DNA of 18,942 bases from Pholiota molesta (lineage: Eukaryota > Basidiomycota > Agaricomycetes > Agaricales > Strophariaceae): NCBI GenBank assembly GCA_014925825.1, contig JACGCK010000505.1, forward strand, positions 1-18,942, given 5' to 3'. Position 1 is the first letter of the stretch. The number at the start of each line of letters is the position of its first letter. Under the pieces are notes generated by a model. It worked only from the letters and a program-made list of their open reading frames with translations. It had not been told where the DNA came from and searched no databases. Positions 8,109 to 16,226 of this stretch are shown one piece after another. The position numbers and the translations under genes were made by a program.

Positions 8109-10118
8109 ATGCCAGATTTTTCGCAGAGTGCTGGTGCGTGCGCTACTGGTACGAGTGAGGCGCGACGAGCCTCACTTCTGGACGCACAAAAAATCGTGGC
8201 ACTACGACGAGATTTGCACTCAGCGCATTGCTATCTAGTTTTGTTGTCTAAAGTGAGGATCTTAGAGCCTCAGAGACAGAATGGCATGTCAGATTTTTCG
8301 CAGAGTGCTGGTGCTCGCACTACTGGGACGAGTGAGGCGCGACGAGCCTCACTTCTGGACGCAAAAAAAATCGTGTCATTATGACAAGAATTGCACTCTG
8401 TGCAGCATAAATGAGGATCTTAGAGCCTCAGAGACGGAATGACATGTCAGATTTTTTGCAGAGTGCTGGTGCGTGCGCTACTGGTACGAGTGAGGCGCGA
8501 CGAGCCTCACTTCTGGACGCACAAAAAATCGTGGCACTACGACGAGATTTGCACTCAGCGCATTGCTATCTAGTTTTGTTGTCTAAAGTGAGGATCTTAG
8601 AGCCTCAGAGACAGAATGGCATGCCAGATTTTTCGCAGAGTGCTGGTGCGTGCGCTACTGGTACGAGTGAGGCGCGACGAGCCTCACTTCTGGACGCAAA
8701 AAAAATCGTGTCATTATGACAAGAATTGCACTCTGTGCAGCATAAATGAGGATCTTAGAGCCTCAGAGACAGAATGGCATGCCAGATTTTTCGCAGAGTG
8801 CTGGTGCGTGCGCTACTGGTACGAGTGAGGCGCGACGAGCCTCACTTCTGGACGCACAAAAAATCGTGGCACTACGACGAGATTTGCACTCAGCGCATTG
8901 CTATCTAGTTTTGTTGTCTAAAGTGAGGATCTTAGAGCCTCAGAGACAGAATGGCATGTCAGATTTTTCGCAGAGTGCTGGTGCTCGCACTACTGGGACG
9001 AGTGAGGCGCGACGAGCCTCACTTCTGGACGCAAAAAAAATCGTGTCATTATGACAAGAATTGCACTCTGTGCAGCATAAATGAGGATCTTAGAGCCTCA
9101 GAGACGGAATGACATGTCAGATTTTTTGCAGAGTGCTGGTGCGTGCGCTACTGGTACGAGTGAGGCGCGACGAGCCTCACTTCTGGACGCACAAAAAATC
9201 GTGGCACTACGACGAGATTTGCACTCAGCGCATTGCTATCTAGTTTTGTTGTCTAAAGTGAGGATCTTAGAGCCTCAGAGACAGAATGGCATGCCAGATT
9301 TTTCGCAGAGTGCTGGTGCGTGCGCTACTGGTACGAGTGAGGCGCGACGAGCCTCACTTCTGGACGCAAAAAAAATCGTGTCATTATGACAAGAATTGCA
9401 CTCTGTGCAGCATAAATGAGGATCTTAGAGCCTCAGAGACAGAATGGCATGCCAGATTTTTCGCAGAGTGCTGGTGCGTGCGCTACTGGTACGAGTGAGG
9501 CGCGACGAGCCTCACTTCTGGACGCACAAAAAATCGTGGCACTACGACGAGATTTGCACTCAGCGCATTGCTATCTAGTTTTGTTGTCTAAAGTGAGGAT
9601 CTTAGAGCCTCAGAGACAGAATGGCATGTCAGATTTTTCGCAGAGTGCTGGTGCTCGCACTACTGGGACGAGTGAGGCGCGACGAGCCTCACTTCTGGAC
9701 GCAAAAAAAATCGTGTCATTATGACAAGAATTGCACTCTGTGCAGCATAAATAAGGATCTTAGAGCCTCAGAGACAGAATGGCATGCCAGATTTTTCGCA
9801 GAGTGCTGGTGCGTGCGCTACTGGTACGAGTGAGGCGCGACGAGCCTCACTTCTGGACGCACAAAAAATCGTGGCACTACGACGAGATTTGCACTCAGCG
9901 CATTGCTATCTAGTTTTGTTGTCTAAAGTGAGGATCTTAGAGCCTCAGAGACAGAATGGCATGTCAGATTTTTCGCAGAGTGCTGGTGCTCGCACTACTG
10001 GGACGAGTGAGGCGCGACGAGCCTCACTTCTGGACGCAAAAAAAATCGTGTCATTATGACAAGAATTGCACTCTGTGCAGCATAAATGAGGATCTTAGAG
10101 CCTCAGAGACGGAATGAC
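8109..10118 (+). repeat. 335-bp dimeric block (L-S), six dimers with a 670-bp super-period
   Basis: Strict alternation of 177- and 158-bp monomers from 8109 to 10118. Alternating ATGCC/ATGTC starts and GCGTGCGC/GCTCGCAC variants make the true period 670 bp: 8109-8778 and 8779-9448 look identical. The last two dimers break the alternation. One site near 9752 reads AAATAAGG instead of AAATGAGG. Confidence 0.9.
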
Positions 10119-10434
10119 ATGTCAGATTTTTTGCAGAGTGCTGGTGCTCGCACTACTGGGACGAGTGAGGCGCGACGAGCCTCACTTCTGGACGCAAAAA
10201 AAATCGTGTCATTATGACAAGAATTGCACTCTGTGCAGCATAAATGAGGATCTTAGAGCCTCAGAGACGGAATGACATGTCAGATTTTTTGCAGAGTGCT
10301 GGTGCGTGCGCTACTGGTACGAGTGAGGCGCGACGAGCCTCACTTCTGGACGCAAAAAAAATCGTGTCATTATGACAAGAATTGCACTCTGTGCAGCATA
10401 AATGAGGATCTTAGAGCCTCAGAGACGGAATGAC

Positions 10435-10965
10435 ATGTCAGATTTTTTGCAGAGTGCTGGTGCGTGCGCTACTGGTACGAGTGAGGCGCGACGAGCCTCA
10501 CTTCTGGACGCAGAAAAAATCGTGGCCCTACGACGAGATTTGCACTCAGCGCATTGCTATCTAGTTTTGTTGTCTAAAGTGAGGATCTTAGAGCCTCAGA
10601 GACGGAATGACATGTCAGATTTTTTGCAGAGTGCTGGTGCGTGCGCTACTGGTACGAGTGAGGCGCGACGAGCCTCACTTCTGGACGCAGAAAAAATCGT
10701 GGCACTACGACGAGATTTGCACTCAGCGCATTGCTATCTAGTTTTGTTGTCTAAAGTGAGGATCTTAGAGCCTCAGAGACAGAATGGCATGCCAGATTTT
10801 TCGCAGAGTGCTGGTGCGTGCGCTACTGGTACGAGTGAGGCGCGACGAGCCTCACTTCTGGACGCACAAAAAATCGTGGCACTACGACGAGATTTGCACT
10901 CAGCGCATTGCTATCTAGTTTTGTTGTCTAAAGTGAGGATCTTAGAGCCTCAGAGACAGAATGGC
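10435..10965 (+). repeat. Three consecutive L monomers (531 bp) with a continuous open frame
   Basis: Three 177-bp monomers in a row. Because 177 is 59 codons, one frame stays open through all of them, giving an open frame of 207 codons from about 10402 to 11025. The first two share a private GCAGAAAAAA variant. The frame has no upstream promoter-like context, and monomer variants at its positions mostly change amino acids, so I treat it as repeat and not as a gene. Confidence 0.85.
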
Positions 10966-11134
10966 ATGCCAGATTTTTCGCAAAGTGCTGGTGCGTGCGC
11001 TACTGGTACGAGTGAGGCGCGTTGATCCTCACGTTTGGACCAAAAAAGATTCGTGTCACTACGACATGATTTGCACTCTGCGCATTGATATTTAGTTTGG
11101 TTTATTTGTAAAAACACATATACTGTGCTTTTCA
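10966..11134 (+). repeat. Diverged terminal monomer at the right edge of array 2
   Basis: It matches a standard monomer closely up to about 11020, then remains recognisable but clearly diverged (TTGATCCTCACGTTTGG, CACTACGACATGATTTGC). It ends in TTTTCA instead of the usual GACGGAATGAC. A 6-bp version of the hairpin survives with a 9-nt loop (GTGAGG at 11012-11017, CCTCAC at 11027-11032). A further degenerate monomer start follows at 11135 (ATGTCAGATTTTTT, then TGTAGAGCAG). Confidence 0.85.
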
Positions 11135-11782
11135 ATGTCAGATTTTTTGTAGAGCAGTTGTAGTCTTGCCAGCTATGTGTTTGAGGTCCTTGGAAGGCTA
11201 CTTAGGGTTTACACCTCTGAGTGTGGGATAAGCAGAGTATTCATGGGCCCACCTTTCTGTCAGATCTTTTGATACCTTGTTCACAAACATTGCTAACATC
11301 AGAATTGGCATGTGTTGGCAAGCACCAATTGGCACAAAGCCATAGTTGTCAAAACAGCTGTGTTTTTGCCCCCCGATTAGTAGTAGCTGTAAAGTAGTAG
11401 GTAGTTTTGGTCGGAAGGAATTTTCCAGTTTTGACCATTTGGATCGATTGGGGATGTGATAAGGATGTCCCATGCCAAAATTGAGCGAGATCGGCGGTCC
11501 CGTTCTCGAGATATGGCAGGGGGTGGGGGAGGAGGAGGGGTATATGCAAGATATTCAGGAATGGGCCGTCAATGTAAAATTTGGTATCAACAGACTCGTA
11601 TGACCTCGTAGACTAAGGAAAAGTAGGTTTTGTGGGTGAGGAGGCCACCCTGAATATCCTTGGGTGGGGGGGCGGAGGGTGTGTACTGATCTAGTCTAAA
11701 GATATTCAGGAAGCATGTTGGGGGTTCCAAAACTGGTTTTCCATGACCAGGTATATTGGGGGAACCTATTGGTATTTGTTTT
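11135..11782. other. Spacer between array 2 and gene copy B, no convincing gene
   Basis: After a short monomer remnant the sequence is unique in this window. The longest credible frame is a 91-codon minus-strand ATG frame (11473-11198) with no recognisable motif; I do not call it a gene. Notable words are AAGATATTCAGGAA at 11549-11562 and 11699-11712, with a partly inverted counterpart TGAATATCCTT at 11651-11661. G-rich runs lie at 11519-11540 and 11662-11679. The second fits a G-quadruplex pattern (GGG-T-GGG-G-GGG-CGGA-GGG). Confidence 0.7.
11662..11679 (+). other. Potential G-quadruplex
   Basis: A GGG, a run of seven Gs and a final GGG supply four G-triplets with loops of 1, 1 and 4 nt. 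It lies in the spacer, about 640 bp beyond the 3' end of gene copy B. No role can be inferred. Confidence 0.6.
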
Positions 11783-12320
11783 GGAGCTCCCTGATGTGTC
11801 CTGAGTATTCTAGGGCAGGGGGAGGAGACGACCTGGCGGGAGAGTTGTCGGGAACGTCGGCGAGTGGTTTGTATGCTGAATAATGATTACATTATAATTA
11901 ACTAGATTAGGGGAACTCACTCCATTCTTATTTGGGTCACTGGATGTAGTCCCGACAAGGAGAAGGTAGCGGGCGCGCCGGGAAAGCGGCGAAAATGCGG
12001 CGACATGTCGCCGACAGCTGACGTGACCAGAGTGGTAAGACAATTTTTGGAAATGTTGTGTGCTGACTTATCACAGTAAATGCGGCAAGGTGTATTTGCG
12101 ATGAGGTACTTGTATGTGCAGTGCACTGTCTGGCGGCCCGATCACTGGCAGCGGAAAGTGCCAAGCTATGCTTTTCGCCACGTGCGCCAAGTCTATATTT
12201 GGCAAGGCGGGCCGATCACGATTCGCCATGCGCTCTCGGTCTATATTTGGCGACGCGCGGCGGGAAAAGGTCGGCAAGTCGCCATGTGCGGCGAAAATTG
12301 AAAACAAGTAAAATTACTAC
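11783..12320. other. Non-coding GC-rich 3' flank of gene copy B
   Basis: Same content as 1-537: the 48-bp-spaced direct repeat lies at 12174-12203 and 12222-12251, and the palindrome at 11998-12013. Near 12048-12060 copy B reads GGAAATGTTG where copy A reads GGGAAATGTG, a compensating pair of 1-base changes. Confidence 0.7.
11998..12013. repeat. 16-bp perfect palindrome, copy B
   Basis: Identical to the palindrome at 215-230. Confidence 0.9.
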
Positions 12321-14586
12321 TTAATCACTACCACTACCCCCACTTCCATCACTTTCCTCCTCCTCCTCCTCCTCCTCCTCCTCTTCCTCCGACACTTCGA
12401 CCCGCTTTCTCTTGGGTGGTTTTCTCTTGTTCTTCGCCCTGGTGGTTTTCTTCTTGATTTCCTCTTTCCTTTTCGCCCTCCACCTTTTCTGTTGAAGCTG
12501 CTTGGCCTCTTCCGCTAGTCCATAAAGCTTGAACAACTCGGACAGGACATCCTTGATGGCTCTGGTGACGTGGGCTCTTCTTGGCCCATCTCTGGTCTCT
12601 GCCGTCCTCCCGATTTGCCTGAAGCGCATGTGTCGGACGTTGATAAGAATCGAGATGGCGTCTTCTCCAGAAGCGCGACACCAAGTCTTTCCCTCCTTGT
12701 TTTTCGTGAATGCTTCAGAGTCTGGAAGACACTGTAGCTCTCCGAAAATATCCTCCAAGCCATTCCTGAGATTTGTCCTCTCCTCCTCTTGCGCCATTGT
12801 TGCGAGCATGTCGTGGAATCGTTTGATGTAGCCCACCCTATCCGCAAAAAAAGGAACCCACTTGGAACCTCTTGGTGGAAGGACGCCGTTGTTGTCTGGG
12901 AAGTAAATCCAGGTACGTTCTCTGAATGATTTTGCATCTTGGCTACCTCTGACGGCCCCTTTGATTCCGCACCGATTAATGCTGAAGGAGACTGATTTGA
13001 GAGTGTCGACGACGTTTTCGGCACTCCAGAACTTCATCGCGCTATCCAAATTCTCCACGGATCGCAGGTCGTTCTCGAGCCCTTCTGTCCAGTCTGATTT
13101 AATGGAGACCCAAATGGAACGGGTGAAGTGGACGAAGAGGATACCGGCGGCGGTGGGAATGTGGATAATCGCCATGGGTCTGACCCAGGGACGGATAATG
13201 CGAAGGGGTTGTTTCTTCAAGGTGTCCTTGACTTGGATCCAAGTGGGGGACTCTCCGAGTGGGTATTCGACTGTGATGCGGGGACGTTCGACGAATTGTT
13301 TGGGCCTTCTCCTTGGGACGAGTTCCAATGCCTCGCGTATATAGCGGTCGTCGACCTGTTGGATACCAGGGAGTGTTTCTGATGCATCCTCAGTGAGATT
13401 GAGGTCATGGAGAAACATCATTCCATAGGTGGCCGTTGTTGCGCGCATCAACAATGCTGCTAGTGTGTGGCGCACGTAAGTGGGGACCTCTGATGGAGTG
13501 GATTCGATGCTGCGGACGAGATGCATGAAGAGACCGACGATGATGCCCTTGTTGTCGGGGGACTTTTGGTACAAATGCATGGTGGCGATTTCGATGGCCT
13601 TTAAACGCGCGGCGGAGAAGTTGAACCAGACTTCGGTAGGAATCCAGAGGACGCCTTCCGAGGTGTTGAAGCGTTCCAACTTGAATATTATGTGAATTTC
13701 TCTAGAGTGAATATAAATAATTAGAAAGACTTACAACATCCTGAGCCGATTCCAGTATTTCGATTGCGGCCATGCCGCTGACTCGGTACTCATCCCGAAC
13801 GCCATACGACCTCTCACCACGATTGCTATACTGCTTATGCTTTTCTTCGCATGCGGTGAGGAAAGCTTCGTTGAGGTTGTAGGCGTCGCCATCTCCACAG
13901 AACCAAGGCAAGTTGTCCTTCTTGCGAACAGCCTCATAAACGAGGTTGTAGGCGGAGCCATGGAGAATATGTGTCCTTCGGGAACGCTCGACGGTCATCT
14001 CTGCCTGCAACGCGCCGAAGCAGGGCAAGGTATTGAGGTGGTGGGCGTTCCCCGCTTTGAAGCCGGCCTTTGCGAATGATTCCTCCAAGTAATCCATTCT
14101 CCACAAACCGGTGAGTCCAGAGGTGGTTGAGTCGTCCATCTTTCGTCGCTGAGGTTGGTATGTGAAACCGACGTCCATGTGGACTTCACCGTTTCAGCGG
14201 TCGAGAACATAATCCCAGTCCATCTGAGGTACGTTATGTTTTAGATTATTCATGACCGATGGACCGTTATGGGAAATGACGTTGAGTTTGAAGCCCTTGC
14301 ATTCGACCACGAAGAAGAAGGATTTGAAGCGGTCCATTTTCTGAGTGTCGTCGAAGGAGTCGAGAATGTCGCGCATCTTTTTCTGCAATGCGTCAAAGGT
14401 ATTGGGATCGACCTGTTTTGAAAAACCAGAGTAGAGGGAATCGTTCTTCCCTGCCTTCTTGCCTGCGCGTTTTCGGATGTACTCCTCCACTGTGTATTCG
14501 TAGAAGGGGTCGCGGGACGTCAAGTTGACGATGGTATGGAGTGCGGGCAAGACGACGTTGTTCCAGAACCAGATAAGGACCTCCAT
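12321..14586 (-). CDS. Uncharacterised fungal nuclear-like protein, three segments with an in-frame TGA (copy B)
   Basis: On the minus strand three collinear pieces read as one protein. Segment 1 (14586-14197, 130 codons from an ATG, containing DPFYEYTVEEYIRKRAG) is followed by an in-frame TGA at 14194-14196. Segment 2 (14193-13735, 153 codons, containing SYGVRDEYRVSG) continues in the same frame. After the 55-nt intron, segment 3 (13679-12321) adds 452 codons and TAA. Its end is a Lys/Arg-rich stretch (about residues 403-426 of that exon), then 12 glutamates and a Ser/Gly/Asp tail. This basic-then-acidic tail suggests nuclear or chromatin localisation, which is inference. I recognise no catalytic motif or domain. 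The TGA is either a nonsense mutation or lies in a 60-nt intron (14203-14144) with a poor GTTCTC donor and a CTCAG acceptor. The 5' end abuts the leader only about 30 bp upstream of the ATG, so the gene may be truncated there, with CAAACAG as a possible acceptor just upstream. Confidence 0.6.
12356..12383. repeat. TCC trinucleotide tract encoding poly-glutamate, copy B
   Basis: Same tract as 573-600, same length, within the 12-glutamate run near the C-terminus of the minus-strand protein. Confidence 0.9.
13680..13734 (-). other. Spliceosomal intron, 55 nt (copy B)
   Basis: Donor GTAAGT and acceptor TTCAAG on the minus strand, phase 0, identical to 1897-1951. Reading through it instead gives a stop shortly after the donor (VSLSNYLYSL then stop), which supports splicing. 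Confidence 0.85.
14194..14196 (-). other. In-frame TGA stop inside the gene
   Basis: The frame reads ...DYVLDR, TGA, NGEVHMDVGFTYQPQ... with protein-like sequence on both sides and no change of frame. A single substitution from CGA, AGA, GGA, TGG, TGC or TGT would create it. Confidence 0.75.
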
Positions 14587-14620
14587 CGGCAGATCTGTTT
14601 GCCGCCTTAGGGTTTTGGTT

Positions 14621-15082
14621 ATGGGTACTTTTTGTACGCAGTTTGCTAGGGTTTTGCTAGGGTTTTGCTAGGGATTGGCTAGGGATGGGCTAGGGATGGA
14701 GGGCAGATTGGTAGGGATGGGCTAGGGACAGACAGCAGATTGGTAGGGATAGCCTAGGGATGGAGGGCAGACCACCTAGGGATGGACTAGGGTGGGAGTA
14801 TGTATTCCATAGAGTGGGATAGTCCCATGCTGAAGATGTAGCATCCTGGCATCAAATTCATCTCAGTGTGTCTTATACCGCTGCTTCCATGATTCTGCAG
14901 TATGATGCTTTGCCCCTTTGTGCATGATATCTTCATATATCAGGATAGAGATGTGGAACAGCAATCATACACAATCTATGAGTTTCTCGTATACTTTCAA
15001 GCCATTTGAGAATGCTAAGCTGTTCAATCGAGTTCTACTCTTCAACTATATCAATTGTTGGGTCATTGCAATCTAAGTTTCA
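14621..15082. repeat. Satellite leader, copy 3
   Basis: Same block as 2096-2557 at an offset of 12,525 bp. Its left flank is the gene's 5' region, where CCTTAGGGTTTTGGTT (14605-14620) already resembles the TAGGG tract, so the original left end may extend to about 14605. The tract lies at 14645-14797. As the sequence immediately upstream of the gene, its CCCTA-rich minus strand could act in the promoter; this is speculative. Confidence 0.9.
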
Positions 15083-16226
15083 ATGTCAGATTTTTCGCAG
15101 AGTGCTGGTGCTCGCGCTACTGGTACGAGTGAGGCGCGACGAGCCTCACTTCTGGACGCAAAAAAAATCGTGTCATTATGACAAGAATTGCACTCTGTGC
15201 AGCATAAATGAGGATCTTAGAGCCTCAGAGACGGAATGACATGTCAGATTTTTTGCAGAGTGCTGGTGCGTGCGCTACTGGTACGAGTGAGGCGCGACGA
15301 GCCTCACTTCTGGACGCACAAAAAATCGTGTCATTATGACAAGAATTGCACTCTGTGCAGCATAAATGAGGATCTTAGAGCCTCAGAGACGGAATGACAT
15401 GTCAGATTTTTTGCAGAGTGGTGGTGCGTGCGCTACTGGTACGAGTGAGGCGCGACGAGCCTCACTTCTGGACGCACAAAAAATCGTGGCACTACGACGA
15501 GATTTGCACTCAGCGCATTGCTATCTAGTTTTGTTGTCTAAAGTGAGGATCTTAGAGCCTCAGAGACAGAATGGCATGTCAGATTTTTTGCAGAGTGCTG
15601 GTGCGTGCGCTACTAATACGACTGAGGCGCGACGAGCCTCACTTCTGGACGCAAAAAAAATCGTGTCATTATGACAAGAATTGCACTCTGTGCAGCATAA
15701 ATGAGGATCTTAGAGCCTCAGAGACGGAATGACATGTCAGATTTTTCGCAGAGTGCTGGTGGGTGCGCTACTAATACGAGTGAGGCGCGACGAGCCTCAC
15801 TTCTGGACGCAAAAAAAATCGTGGCATTATGACAAGAATTGCACTCTGTGCAGCATAAATGAGGATCTTAGAGCCTCAGAGACGGAATGACATGTCAGAT
15901 TTTTTGCAGAGTGCTGGTGCGTGCGCTACTAATACGAGTGAGGCGCGACGAACCTCACTTCTGGACGCAAAAAAAATCGTGGCACTACGACGAGATTTGC
16001 ACTCAGCGCATTGCTATCTACTTTTGTTGTCTAAAGTGAGGATCTTAGAGCCTCAGAGACAGAATGGCATGTCAGATTTTTTGCAGAGTGCTGGTGCTCG
16101 CACTACTAATACGAGTGAGGCGCGACGAGCCTCACTTCTGGACGCAAAAAAAATCGTGTCATTATGACAAGAATTGCACTCTGTGCAGCATAAATGAGGA
16201 TCTTAGAGCCTCAGAGACGGAATGAC
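15083..16226 (+). repeat. Satellite array 3, clean part
   Basis: Monomers at 15083 (S), 15241 (S), 15399 (L, with the GTGGTGG variant), 15576 (S), 15734 (S), 15892 (L) and 16069 (S) follow array 2 (4519-5662) in the same order and with the same private variants, at an offset of 10,564 bp. Confidence 0.93.

Larger units (their letters stand above)
4519..10965 (+). repeat. Satellite array 2: 39 regular monomers in higher-order repeats
   Basis: It contains 24 monomers of 158 bp and 15 of 177 bp, and the arithmetic closes exactly on 10966. L monomers start at 4835, 5328, 5821, 6314, 7123, 7616, 8109, 8444, 8779, 9114, 9449, 9784, 10435, 10612 and 10789; all others are 158 bp. L differs from S mainly downstream of the A-tract: L has GTGGCACTACGACGAG and about 19 extra bases around CTATCTAGTTTTGTTG, while S has GTGTCATTATGACAAG then CTGTGCAGCATAAATG. 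Each monomer also has an A-rich tract after GGACGC and two GAGCCTCA words. No coding function is supported. Confidence 0.95.
11783..13878. repeat. Segmental duplication, copy B
   Basis: Partner of 1-2095. Coordinates differ by 11,782 before the extra G near 11822 and by 11,783 after it. Here the left flank is the spacer. On the right the sequence continues through the 5' part of the gene instead of jumping into the leader. Confidence 0.95.
4057..14620. repeat. 10,564-bp macro-unit: leader, array 2, spacer, gene copy B
   Basis: Leader, array and gene recur in the same order and orientation. The leader at 4057 reappears at 14621, and array 3 follows array 2 collinearly at that offset. Shared private variants include the GAACCTC change near 5396/15960 and CTACTTTTG near 5455/16019. 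The sequence left of 4057 looks like the end of a preceding, internally deleted unit. This is the structure of a gene-containing macrosatellite, although a repeat-driven assembly error could mimic it. Confidence 0.75.

Noticed and set aside
2841..10059. Many similar open frames of about 70-160 codons along the plus-strand arrays
   Set aside because: They are the satellite monomer read in two frames. Each ends at the stop in the next S monomer, and variation between monomers mostly alters the amino acids.
2558..11134. CRISPR array
   Set aside because: The whole 158/177-bp unit is conserved. There are no short repeats separated by unique spacers, and the context is eukaryotic.
11198..11473. 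91-codon minus-strand ATG frame in the spacer
   Set aside because: It is protein-like in places, but no motif, no homology I recognise and no supporting splice or context signals; overlapping frames of similar size exist.
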